From contig CATNEN010000002.1 of NCBI GenBank assembly GCA_950097015.1, positions 5,177,001-5,241,000 on the forward strand: a stretch of DNA of 64,000 nucleotides, in the 5' to 3' direction. The DNA is from Macrostomum hystrix. Taxonomy: Eukaryota > Platyhelminthes > Macrostomidae. The first letter of the stretch is position 1. The number at the start of each line of letters is the position of its first letter. A model generated the notes under the pieces. That model searched no databases, was not told the origin of the DNA, and saw only the letters and a program-made list of their open reading frames with translations. This document shows positions 1 to 9,675 of the stretch, in pieces. The position numbers and the translations under genes were made by a program.

Positions 1-355
1 TTCGAATTAAGAAATCGTCTTTACGGCTAATGCTGGCTATATCTTAGGTGGGTTACAGAGCTACTCAATGGATTCACTTGAAATACAGCTACGGCTACAG
101 TTCAGATTAGCCACTGACAAAATAACAACCAGCACTCAGTCGTATAACAAGCCTGGGGGGCGGGAGCCTTCCTGGAAAGGCCTAATTAGCACATTTGAAT
201 ACGAACTACGACTATGTAGTACACTAAAACAAAACCATTATAAATATTAATGGAAAACCGAAGAGATATCCCTAACAAATATAGCTAGCGAAAATAATGC
301 ACATAATTAGAAATAGCATATTAAAATTACATTAAATTAGAGAGACAACATCACA
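1..355 (-). repeat. 3' LTR of the Gypsy element (partial)
   Basis: Bases 1-355 match the right LTR at about 7408-7763 with few differences. The plus-strand right end is ...GTTG-type sequence closing in TCACA at 355, directly followed by the polypyrimidine tract. The rest of this LTR lies outside the window. Confidence 0.9.
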
Positions 356-1003
356 CTCGCCTCCCTCTCAGAAGCTTAATGGCCTACTAACAGTAGTGGC
401 TACGAACATCGAAATGGCTAGCGAAAAAAACGATTTCAGAATTGTTGCTACGTTATTAGAGTTTTTTGAATAGCTGTCTAGAGATATTTTGAAAATGAGG
501 TTAACAATGGCAGTTTCAAGTGACACAAAAACAGGCATTAAATTTCAAAGACGAACGGCAAAAACGGAATATCGAGTGGCAAAACTGAACGACGAATGGC
601 AAAAATTCGAACAAAAACCAAAGGCAAAATTCAGCAAGATATTGGCAAATTGAACAACGTCATCAAACCGCAGAGGCAATAAAAGGAATTGAAAATATTT
701 TTGTTTTAGCAAATGCAATGTTTTTTTTATTTTTTAAGCAAAACTGACAAATTGACAAACACGAGAATTGTCTAGGACAGGCGAAAATTTCGGCGAATCG
801 GCGGCGGAGCGAAAACCTGGACGGCCAGGCTACAAACAATGACTACGACAAAGGCTTACACTATGGCCAAAACCAAATCCGAAGATTCAAGGCTCGACCG
901 CAGAGATACTAAACTAATGACAAAATGAAAAGATTGGCGAAAGCTATTAAAGAAAAGCTAACAGGCACACAGAACACAGGCAGCATACGACACGACTTAC
1001 ACC

Positions 1004-2968
1004 TTAGCTCTCGTTACCTCTCCTGAGCAGGTTGACCAGCGTGGAAAGGAATCTGACCGGCGGCCTTACTTGCCGGCCGGACCTCGTAACAGTGCAAGCT
1101 GGTCTCTGTACCTGGTCTGTCTGATCGTATTCGTGTTCATGTTCATGCTCGTGTTCTATTTGTGGTTGTGGTTCTGGTGGCATATTGGTTGGTATTGGTG
1201 TTGCCTGAGGATCTGGATTTAGCTCTGCTGTGACTTCAACTTCCGCACCGATGTCTGGCACCTGTTCATTATTGACAATGTTTACTGCTCGTGGTGCTTG
1301 TTCAGGTTGCACCTCGGGTGGTGACTCTGGTTTAGTGACTGGTTGAGCATTTGGCTGTTCCACTGGCAGTGTTTTGATGGCTGTTGAACTGTCTGTGTGA
1401 TTGGCTGTTGAACTGGCTGTGTGATTGGCTGTTCGACTGGCTGTGTGATTGATGACGATTGGCTTCTTGGAAAAGGTTTCGACAAGAGTTCGGTGGAGTC
1501 GGTGCGCGTAACTGTCCGGGTCATAGCAATCTTGCCTTGGTGGGTTGTAAATCAGGTCTAGGGGCATTTGAAATTCACGGCCCAGAAAAAGCTTAGCAGG
1601 TGTCATGCCCGTCGATTCGGATTCTAGAGAGCGGATGCTCATTCCTACACACCTAGCGGCAAAGGGCCAAGTCACATGCCTCTCAGCACAGACTGCTCGA
1701 ATTTGACTCTTAATAGTCTGGATGTTGCGTTCCACCTTCCCGTTGGCCTGGGGGCGGCGAGCAGTGATTCTAACGGTATCGATCTCTAGCAAGCGGGTCA
1801 GCTCTGCAACAATGTTATTTATGAATGCTGTGCCATTGTCCGAGACCATTTGCTCCATAGTACCATAGCGAACAATCCACTCTGTCAGGATTGCTGCCGC
1901 GGTTGTCTCGGCAGTTACGTCTTTCACAGGGACAATTTCCACAAATCCGGTGAATCTGTCAATCATTACAAGCAGATACCGGTAGCCTTCCTGTTCAGGG
2001 AACGGTCCGCAATGGTCTACATGCACGACCTGGTTCGGGTACCCGGCTAGGGTTGGCTGCATCGGAGCTTTGTTCTTTCGCTTGCATTTCTTAGTCCTAG
2101 CGCAAATCTCACATCTGGCTACGACTTCCTTGACTATAGTTTCTAGGTTCGAGATTTGAAAGTTCTTTTTTACCACTCCTAAAGTCTTTTTTATCCCCGA
2201 GTGATTAACGGCTCTTTGGTAGTTGGTCACTAGTTCATCTACATTCGCAGACTCAGGGATGACCGTAAGCTTGGCAGCGGGCTTCCTTTTCTTGGCTGGC
2301 TTGTTCCGAAGCAGCAGATCTTCCTCAACAGACAGTTCGTCAAACATAGCCCATAAGGCTCTGAGCTCACGACTGCAACCTTGGAGCTCCTGCTTAGACA
2401 ACCTCTCTACCTTTCCAGCTACGAGTACAGCATCTCTCAGGAAAACAAGATCAATGTTCGAATCCTGAGCACTACGGGCCCATTCTCTTTCTCTCTGTTC
2501 AGCCCCCGCCTCATCTTCGTTATCACTGCCTGGGTCTAGAACTTCGTCTGCGATCGTGGACCTATCCGAGACCTGGACTTGCACAGCATGTGCTGCGGCT
2601 GATGGCGGTGTTTCCGGTTTAGGTTTGGTGTCTACCTGAGTACCTGCAGACGAGGTTGGGATGACTGGGCGCTTGCTAGCTTGATTAGGCACAGGGATCT
2701 CAGGGACCCGTTGGAGGTCAGTCTGAACTGCTAAGTCTGTAACCGGCTCATTTTGAAGCTGAATCGCTGAGTCGAATATCAGCTCGGTGGTCTGACAGCC
2801 AGTTGTGACAAGAGTCTGAGTACTGACACACATACGGCTGATTTTGACCTCACTAACATCCGATGGCGCTGATTTTTTTCCCTTCTGGAACTTGAATATA
2901 AATTCCGGGATCAGGCTACAGGTTGGGCAGTCGAAATGGTCTGCTCTGAACTTCGGGTTGCGACTCAA
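1004..2968 (-). CDS. Gypsy integrase (pol C-terminal part)
   Basis: 654 codons encode the DNA-joining enzyme of the retrotransposon. An HHCC zinc-binding domain is visible at about residues 245-295 (H...CEICARTKK), followed by the rve catalytic core with the D-D-E triad: VVHVDHCGPF, VSDNGTAF and RPQANGKVER. The first about 235 residues are an acidic, low-complexity linker following the RNase H. The C-terminal 130 residues are low complexity, with a short repeated block rich in T, A, N, H and S and an E-H repeat, ending in a typical RSGRQVRPP basic tail. It is in a different frame from the RNase H piece upstream, and the RNase H C-terminal sequence resumes in this frame just before the first Met, which places a frameshift near 3020-3050. 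Confidence 0.93.
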   Translation of the reverse strand: MSRNPKFRADHFDCPTCSLIPEFIFKFQKGKKSAPSDVSEVKISRMCVSTQTLVTTGCQTTELIFDSAIQLQNEPVTDLAVQTDLQRVPEIPVPNQASKRPVIPTSSAGTQVDTKPKPETPPSAAAHAVQVQVSDRSTIADEVLDPGSDNEDEAGAEQREREWARSAQDSNIDLVFLRDAVLVAGKVERLSKQELQGCSRELRALWAMFDELSVEEDLLLRNKPAKKRKPAAKLTVIPESANVDELVTNYQRAVNHSGIKKTLGVVKKNFQISNLETIVKEVVARCEICARTKKCKRKNKAPMQPTLAGYPNQVVHVDHCGPFPEQEGYRYLLVMIDRFTGFVEIVPVKDVTAETTAAAILTEWIVRYGTMEQMVSDNGTAFINNIVAELTRLLEIDTVRITARRPQANGKVERNIQTIKSQIRAVCAERHVTWPFAARCVGMSIRSLESESTGMTPAKLFLGREFQMPLDLIYNPPRQDCYDPDSYAHRLHRTLVETFSKKPIVINHTASRTANHTASSTANHTDSSTAIKTLPVEQPNAQPVTKPESPPEVQPEQAPRAVNIVNNEQVPDIGAEVEVTAELNPDPQATPIPTNMPPEPQPQIEHEHEHEHEYDQTDQVQRPACTVTRSGRQVRPPVRFLSTLVNLLRRGNES

Positions 2969-2978
2969 AACATCCGCA

Positions 2979-3719
2979 TTAACGTGGGATTCCCCAGCTC
3001 TGTGGGAGATTTTTAAATCGTACTCCGCTAGTCTGGTCTACCTTGAAGGTGTAAGGCTCTAGTGTGACCAACCATTGAGCGAGCATTCCGGTTGCGTGTT
3101 TTTTTGAGTGTAACCACTTCAGAGCAATCGCATCTGTTCGCACTAGGAACTCCCGGTCAAGTAAGTAAGTCCTGAACTGCTCTAACATGAGAACCAGACC
3201 TAGGAGCTCCCTCATGGTGGCGCAATAGTTTCGCTGCGCGCTGGTGAATTTTTTAGAAGCGTAGGCAATCACTTGTTCTACGTCGTTCCCATCTAGTTGG
3301 GAAAGGACTGCTCTCACACCGTCAAGGGAGCTGTCGCAGTCTAGAACAAAGGTGCCCGCTGTGGGACTCAGCTCTGGGTATCTCAGCACTGGTGGATTAC
3401 ATAGGCTGGACTTTAGTTCTTGGAAAGCGGCCTCGTGCACTTGGCGCCAAACAAATTTCTCAGAGCTCTTGGCTAGGGCATATAGAGGCGCGGCTATGAT
3501 GGAGAACCTAGGGACAAACTTTCTGTAATAATTGGCAAATCCCAGGAAGGAGAGAAGCTGCTTCTTATCCCTAGGTGTACACCACTGTTGAACGGCCTCA
3601 GTTTTGGTCGGATCGGCCTCTATCCCTTTTGAGGAAACTATGAATCCCAGAAACTTCAGTTTGTCCTTGAAGAGCTCACACTTCGAGGGTCTGATTTTCA
3701 GATTCGCTTTTCTAAGCTG
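2979..3719 (-). CDS. Gypsy RT thumb/connection and RNase H
   Basis: From 3719 down to 2979 one frame is open and continuous with the RT palm except for a single TGA at 3720-3722. It carries the conserved connection segment (motifs LGFANYYRKFVPRFS, then AAPLYALAKSSEKFVW) and the RNase H domain (FVLDCDSSLDGVRAVLSQ, VIAYASKKFTSAQRNYCATMRELLGLV, FLVRTDAIALKWLHS). Catalytic acidic residues D, E and D are present. The reading frame is lost near 3020-3050, before the usual end of the RNase H domain. Confidence 0.88.
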   Translation of the reverse strand, partial: QLRKANLKIRPSKCELFKDKLKFLGFIVSSKGIEADPTKTEAVQQWCTPRDKKQLLSFLGFANYYRKFVPRFSIIAAPLYALAKSSEKFVWRQVHEAAFQELKSSLCNPPVLRYPELSPTAGTFVLDCDSSLDGVRAVLSQLDGNDVEQVIAYASKKFTSAQRNYCATMRELLGLVLMLEQFRTYLLDREFLVRTDAIALKWLHSKKHATGMLAQWLVTLEPYTFKVDQTSGVRFKNLPQSWGIPR

Positions 3720-4352
3720 TCAGAAAACTAGCGCCAGATGGGAAATCATCTCGTCGTTGTTTCCGGCCTTGATGATGACATCGTCTAGGTAAATTAGGCT
3801 AACCCTGAGCAAAAGAGGGCGGAACACGCGGTGCATCAGCCTGGCGAAACTTGCAGGCGCGGTCTTGATCCCATAGGGGACTACGGTCCAACGAAAGGTG
3901 CCCTGGGGACATGAGAACGCGGTGAGGTCTCGGTCAGCTTCCCGGATCCCTACCTGCCAGTAGGCGCTCGTCAGATCTAAACTACTAAAGACGGCGGATC
4001 CCGCTAAGTTATCGAAAGATTCGTCTATTAAAGGCAGTGGGAAAGAGCACGGCTTTATGTGCTTGTTAAGCGCACGGTAATCTACGCAAAGGCGCCATGT
4101 ACCGTCCTTCTTTTTCACAAGCACAATGGGTGAGGCCCACTCGGAGTCGCACTCTTCAACAACTCCTTGGTTTAAGAGCTGGGCGATGTACCGATGATCC
4201 AGAAATTCCTTTTGCGCTGGGGTTGTTCGCCTCGATGGCTGAGAAATCGGGCGACACTTCGGGTCCTTTAACTCGATTGACAGTTCATGCAGAGGGGTTC
4301 TACCGATGTCTGCTTCCGATTTTGAGATCTGGCTAAGAAAATAGTTCAGCAT
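3720..4352 (-). CDS. Gypsy reverse transcriptase, fingers and palm
   Basis: 210 codons with the core reverse transcriptase motifs: GVVEECDSEWASPIVLVKKKDG, WRLCVDYRALN, FSSLDLTSAYWQV, FRWTVVPYGIKTAPASFARLM and the catalytic YLDDVII box with both aspartates. The frame stops at a TGA and then continues in the same frame into the thumb and RNase H, so the stop is a simple nonsense mutation. The protease upstream is in another frame. Confidence 0.93.
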   Translation of the reverse strand: MLNYFLSQISKSEADIGRTPLHELSIELKDPKCRPISQPSRRTTPAQKEFLDHRYIAQLLNQGVVEECDSEWASPIVLVKKKDGTWRLCVDYRALNKHIKPCSFPLPLIDESFDNLAGSAVFSSLDLTSAYWQVGIREADRDLTAFSCPQGTFRWTVVPYGIKTAPASFARLMHRVFRPLLLRVSLIYLDDVIIKAGNNDEMISHLALVF

Positions 4353-4354
4353 TT

Positions 4355-5143
4355 TTACTGTCGTATCCAGCTGTCGAATAATCTGGCACTAACAACGTCA
4401 TACGAACTGCTCTCAGCGTCTATAGCCCTAGCTGGGATCAGCGTTTCTGAGCGGGGTGGCAGGACTGTATCGCAAGCGGCCACAACGCGATTCACGCTAC
4501 AGATCGCATTGGTGCCGCGAAAAATTGGGACGTACTCTCCAGCGCAGGTCACACGGTCACAGGCCATGTCCATGACGATTTGGAAATTACCACAGAAGTC
4601 CAACCCTAGCAGGATCTCGGATAACTGGCCTTTAATCACTAAGAAGATGTGCTGCTGTTTTAATTTGCCTAAACTCACTTCGCACTGGAGCTTGCCTAGT
4701 ATTTGCGAACTAGCCCCATTGAAACCAGTAGCTGTGCGCTGGGTGCGAGCAGGGGTGAAGACATTATTGATTGGATCAGCTTCTAGGAGCTTGTCTCGCA
4801 TCTTCGGGCAAATCAGGGAGGCATTGGCACCGTGATCTAGAAGGGCAACAGTCTTGGTCTCGCCAATCTCAACCTGAACATAGAATCCTGCCTTGTATCT
4901 CGGTAGGTCTGAAGACACTTCAGCACACTTAGGGTCCGTCGACGTAGCTGTCACACTAATAGCTTTGTCTCTAGACTTGCCAGCGTCGGCGACACGGCTG
5001 AATGTCACGCTGGTACCCACTAGCTGGTGGCTTAAGGCCAGGTCCAACAGGGGCTGGACCAACTGAGACAGCTGGTGCGCAAAAACAGAGTCGCCTATCT
5101 GAGAGGACTGGATGAACCCGTAAGAGTCTTTCCAATGAGTCAC
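4355..5143 (-). CDS. Gypsy retropepsin (pol N-terminal part)
   Basis: The open frame starts inside the gag stop region and contains a retroviral-type aspartic protease. The active-site loop reads ALLDHGANASLIC at about residues 105-117, where D-H-G-A replaces the commoner D-T/S-G-A, and ILLGLDFC supplies the flap-side ILG-type motif further on. The frame ends at 4355 and RT begins in another frame at 4352, so there is either a frameshift mutation or a lost junction at about 4350-4365. Confidence 0.85.
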   Translation of the reverse strand: MTHWKDSYGFIQSSQIGDSVFAHQLSQLVQPLLDLALSHQLVGTSVTFSRVADAGKSRDKAISVTATSTDPKCAEVSSDLPRYKAGFYVQVEIGETKTVALLDHGANASLICPKMRDKLLEADPINNVFTPARTQRTATGFNGASSQILGKLQCEVSLGKLKQQHIFLVIKGQLSEILLGLDFCGNFQIVMDMACDRVTCAGEYVPIFRGTNAICSVNRVVAACDTVLPPRSETLIPARAIDAESSSYDVVSARLFDSWIRQ

Positions 5144-6260
5144 TACCCCCTTCTCTCTGGGTGGCCTCGAACTCGCATTTGGCTTAAAACTTTTTGGCTC
5201 CCAAAGGGTTGCGGGGTCCTGAACTTCGAGGGTGGCGCACCAGTACCTGGCTCTCTAGGATAGGGGCATTCGGCAATGAGGTGGCCAGTCTCGCTACACC
5301 TGAAGCATTTAGGTAGGGCGCCGCTCATTCGGGCATGACTAGAGTAGTCCTGGGGGGACTTCTGAGATTGAAAGTTGTGCCTATGGCCACCACTGTTGCT
5401 ATTAGTAGGTTTCTGCGTGCTTTGTTGTGGCCCTGACTGTTTCTTCTCCAGCTCTGCTATTCTCGCCTTCAGGGCTCGGATCTTGTCTGCTTCAACACTT
5501 CTAACCTTGGGTTGCTCAGTCAGTTTGAGCAGCTGCCTAGTTTGATCTGTGTCTCGAGCCCTAGCTAGGAGTCTCTCCAGTGAAGCCCTGGGTGCTTCAT
5601 GCAGCATATTGATAAGTTTTTCGGCAATAGTTTTGTCAGCCAAGCCATAGCAAAACCGCGTCCTTACTAGGGGCTCGTACTCAGAGCGGCTCATGTCCGC
5701 GGCATTTGCTAGGCCTATGAGGCGGTCAAAATACTCCTGGATACTCTCCGATGACAGCTGTTGGGCTGAGGTTAGTTCTATATAGTATTTATCTACGTGG
5801 GTTGGCTCGCCATACCAGCTTCTTAGACTCTTCACTGCTTCATCAAAGCTTTTCTCGTGCAGTCGATAGTTGTAAAAGAACTCTTGGCACTCGGGTGACA
5901 GGGATGAAAGCAACACTGCTGTCCGATGCTCAGGCATGATCTCATTGGCTTCAAGAAACAGGCGGAATTGCGTCCACAGATATCAAATTTGGTTTTGGGT
6001 GTGTAGGCAACTGGGGGTCTGAGCCGAGGGCTCGATTTCGGTATTCTAGAACTGGTGCTGGTGTTGTCACGGATTTGGGCTAGGGTTCTGGCGAGGTCAC
6101 CTAAGGAGGTCTCGCGCTCCGACTGCTCACCTCCCTCCATCTCCACCTCAGCACCTCCTGCTGTCCCAGGCCCATGGCCGATGCTCTCCTCTGGTCCCTG
6201 GCCTGACGATGCTGCCCCTGACTGGTTGACTTGGTCGGTATCTGAATTTACGCCTGACAT
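5143..6260 (-). pseudogene. Gypsy gag, frameshifted
   Basis: Two overlapping frames together make gag. The N-terminal piece (6260 down to about 5832) starts with an acidic Gly/Glu-rich segment; the C-terminal piece (5937 down to 5143) holds the capsid-like retrotrans_gag domain (SLRSWYGEPTHVDKYYIEL, SIQEYFDRLIGLANAADMS) and one CCHC zinc knuckle, CFRCSETGHLIAEC. The capsid sequence changes frame at about 5950-5990, so this copy of gag has a one-base type frameshift. The gag stop (5143-5145) overlaps the protease frame in a minus-one arrangement. Confidence 0.87.
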
Positions 6261-7246
6261 GACTAGAACTCAGACACACAACTAGAAAAAGAGGAGCGAA
6301 GAACGAGCTAGGCCTACACAAGAAAGAATGTGGCAGTTTACAAATGATTGAGCAACAAGTCTAGTACTAATGGTGGTCCTAAGTCTAAAGTTACTGCCAC
6401 AATAGATCCTAATATAATAATAATAATAAATAATTGAACTCAGCCTTAGCTGCAACCACCAGTTCCGAATCTCGGCCGCCGTTGTCTTCGGCACACCGCT
6501 TAGTTCGCCAAGGCAATCGGCAAGGTTCGGCTCGACCAGGCTTGCTGCACACCGCTCGGTTCGGTTCGGTTCAGCTTGGCTTGGCTTGTTCGCAGATGGC
6601 AGGTGCCCTTCAGTCGCAGGCCCGTTCAACCCGCGAGGCGATGCTCTGATGATACCCGATTGTTGTTGGCCGCTGTTGCAACTGCAGGCTGGCACTGGCT
6701 GCCGTAGTAGCTGTTGTCGTGAACAGCTGGCGTAGGGCCGCTGCTGCCGGCGCTTGGCTAATTGACTGCTATTGCTGATGTTGTAAGTGACGACCCGGCG
6801 GCAATGCTTTGCAGTGCTAGCCTGGCTCGCCTAGTCCACAAAAATCAAGCGGGGCGGAGGCCGAGAAAACCCTTAGACAATCGATTACAATGGCTAGGCG
6901 CAGTTCAACAGACGAGAGGGGTGGCGCTCGACGGGCTAAAGCATTGGGGTTGTTGCGCTTGCAATTAAGAGTTGATTAGGCGTGCTTAGTGGTCACGTGC
7001 TTGGACACAGGCGTACAGCGCAGAGGTTGGCTGGTTGTCTGACCCTCCTTTAGGCTTAGCGTCTGACTCACTCTGCGAAGACACACTGCCGATACGCTTA
7101 AGCTGATAAAGTTGGTTGTTGTTTACTTTCTCGATCGTCTATGTAGTAGGTAGGCTGTGCCGTGAACCGATAGTGCTGAATCACTGTTGGACTTTAGTAG
7201 ACGGTATACTTGGGATCTAATTAATGATGAGCATGAGCTAGCTTTT
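6261..7246. other. Gypsy 5' untranslated leader
   Basis: Between the gag start and the 5' LTR. It contains only short unconvincing frames, a pyrimidine-poor Gly/Arg type GC-rich patch at 6460-6760 and no recognisable gene. In family terms it should hold the primer-binding site and packaging signal; neither was identified. Confidence 0.6.
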
Positions 7247-7763
7247 TGACGAATGACGATGGTCGATGACCGAGTTCGAATTGTCTTTGACGGTGGGTCC
7301 TCCAAATTTATATGACGAAGTTTCGGTTTATTTTAATAGCAAGGTAAATTATCAATCGTTACAAAACCTTCGTAGCGGAAAGCACTCTCATGCAGTAAAT
7401 TGGGCCTTCGAATTAAGAAATCGTCTTTACGGCGAATGCTGGCTATATCTTAGATGGGTTACAGAGCTACTCAATGGATTCACTTGAAATACAGCTACGG
7501 CTACAGTTCAGATTAGCCACTGACAAAATAACAACCAGCACTCAGTCGTAGAACAAGCCCGGGGGGAGCGGGAGCCTTCCTGGAAAGGCCTAATTAGCAC
7601 ATTTGAATACAAACTACGACTATGTCGTACACTAAAACAAAACCATTATAAATATTAATGGAAAACCGAAGAGATATCCCTAACAAATATAGCTAGCGAA
7701 AATAATGCACATAATTAGAAATAGCATATTAAAATTACATTAAATTAGAGAGACAACGTCACA
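7247..7763 (-). repeat. 5' LTR of the Gypsy element
   Basis: Direct repeat of window start. The outer end at 7763 (GTCACA) is set by comparison with position 355. The inner end is uncertain: a TG at 7247 that begins TGACGAATGACG is the best candidate because its complement resembles the end of another LTR in this window (40406-40412). No convincing primer-binding site was found beside it. Confidence 0.7.
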
Positions 7764-8530
7764 GTGCAATAGGCCTCTAAAAATATATTAATTCTTCACA
7801 ATGATAAATTTACGCAAAAAACAATTTGTTATAATTCAAAGAATATTTTCTGAAAAAAATTTTAATATTTTAAAAATATGTTCTCAATAAAATTTGTTTA
7901 AATAAGCGCTATTAAAAATATATTCCTGTAATAAAAATTTTCTTTATAACCGCAAATAAAATGCTATATAAAGGGAGGGTTTTTAGAGAGAAAATTAACC
8001 CTCGTGTGCCTTCGGGACAAACAAGTGAATAAATATACCAAAGGTTTTAAGAGTTAATCCTTATCTGGATCTATACTTGAACAGAGTGTTCAGAGAAGGA
8101 AAAAGATTTAACTGAACAAGAGAGTCCAGAGGACATATAACAGTTGACCTGAATTGGATATTCAGTGGATAACCAGTCGAGTAATTCCCGAAAAAGTACA
8201 TTCGGAAAGTAAAACCCGAATTTCGGAGTTTATCCATAGGTGATTCGAAGGCCTATTGCTGTGACCCTCTAATCTACAGGTACGCCTGACGGATTAAGTG
8301 CATAACCGGTGCTAAAAGGACCTCTCAGGCCACGGATACACGGAAAGGAGAGAGAGAGAAAAACGCTACCCTAGAGGATAAAGGTGCAAATAAGGAATAT
8401 CTTCGGAACATTCCTTGAATAGCAGTTCCTTCTGCTTGGTGGCAGCACTACTAGTAATAAATAGTAACTTTTGGTAATTAAAGGGTAATAGTAAGAGTGT
8501 AATATTACAGTGGAGAATCTTGAAGAGAGA
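7764..8530 (+). other. AT-rich LTR-like remnant
   Basis: No open frame of note. There is a TATA-type element at about 7962-7969 (CTATATAAAG), followed about 475 bases later by CTTGGTGGCAGCACT at about 8437, a form often seen where an LTR meets the primer-binding site of an LTR retrotransposon. This would make 7764-8436 an LTR-like fragment with a leader behind it, but no second copy is present in the window, so the reading is weak. Confidence 0.3.
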
Positions 8531-8905
8531 GCCCTAGAGCATTAGCATTTTCGACTCCATTTCGATATAAACAAAACCTTTAATACTTTATAACTTTCAT
8601 TTACGCTTGAAAAATAGGCTAATTTAGTTTTCTTAGTTAACAGCTTGTTGCTTGCGAAATGGTTTCGAAGCAACGATTGAACGGAAAAAGAAGTTGGTTA
8701 ATCCTGAAACCAGCAATTTAACAGCACAGATTAATCTCACATAGAAATTATCAGACGAAAAGTTTTAAATAAGCATGAAGGCGTACAGAAGGTCACGCGT
8801 ACGGAAGCGATCACAAGAAACAATCGTGGTAGTCTACTGATACTGAAGTGCGATGCACATGTTCTCGTACTTATTGTACAGGGCCATCATGAAGCCAACA
8901 AGGCC
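8531..8905 (-). pseudogene. Duplicated 3' end of the cadherin gene, copy 1
   Basis: Bases 8531-8905 match 57760-58120, the last exon and 3' flank of the cadherin gene, in the same orientation. The coding remnant on the minus strand (about 8834-8905) keeps the last 23 residues including FMMALYNKYENM and ending LQYQ before the stop, with Val to Ile at one site. Upstream of it the sequence switches to unrelated DNA shared with 19900-20090, so this is a chimeric fragment and not a working exon. Confidence 0.85.
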
Positions 8906-9675
8906 CGATGCAAAAACTCCAGTGTTGGAATTCTTTAGTAGATTGTGCAGAAATGAAGCGGTGTCAAAAAGATAAATTATTATGGCATCGCAAATTCTCA
9001 TTCTCAAGTACTCTATAGACTTCATCCAAGACTCCATGACTCCATAGACAATGTAAGCCTTCCTGTACGCGTACTGTCAGCGAATTCGCGGCTAAGCGAA
9101 CCAAACCTTAATTCAAATCCAAGTTGCAGCCATTTTTGATAGATAGATAGATGACACTAACTCAAAGTTGATATTCTCAATTAGAAATCTCAAAGCATTG
9201 TATAGTGCGTTTCCATGGCTAAAAGTTCACTATCTACAATTTTTTCTGAACCTTTCGCACAGCACGTGGCGATATCTCGGCCTTTACTATGCACCAAAGT
9301 TTCGACAACAAGTTCTTGTCAGATCAGATCAGATCAACAAATTCTTGCTATCACTATAGAATTTTGTGCACGCAATTAAGCATGCGTCATGCGCGACATT
9401 GCTGTGGTGCAAATGCTATAGCCTTCCCTCAATATTCACATGATTGTTTACACCAATGCCGCAAAATGATACACTTTTTAGCTGCTGTACGAGTACCTGC
9501 GTATGAACCAAACAACGCAGATAACACAAATTATCACCCACATAATCGGCTTCGCGCACAAACACATCGCCACAAAGGCCTTGTAGTCAGTGCAAGTGTT
9601 TAAGCCGCTACAAAATACAAGCTTCACTAGTCGCATTAGAACAGTCGACTAAACTAATCAACTCAAAGAGGTGAG

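Larger units (their letters stand above)
1..7763 (-). mobile_element. Ty3/Gypsy LTR retrotransposon, degenerate
   Basis: A complete internal region on the minus strand (gag, protease, reverse transcriptase, RNase H, integrase in that order) lies between two direct LTR copies. The left copy (3' LTR of the element) is cut by the window start; the right copy ends at 7763. The order RT-RNase H-integrase is that of Ty3/Gypsy and not Ty1/Copia. A polypyrimidine stretch at about 356-369 is the polypurine tract of the minus strand, directly next to the left LTR. The coding region is interrupted by at least two frameshifts and one nonsense codon besides the gag-pol overlap, so this copy is probably inactive. 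Confidence 0.93.

Noticed and set aside
9289-9603. 104-residue plus-strand frame before gene A
   Set aside because: It lies in the duplicated upstream flank, is not conserved in frame in the copies at 45000 and 51400, and has no domain.
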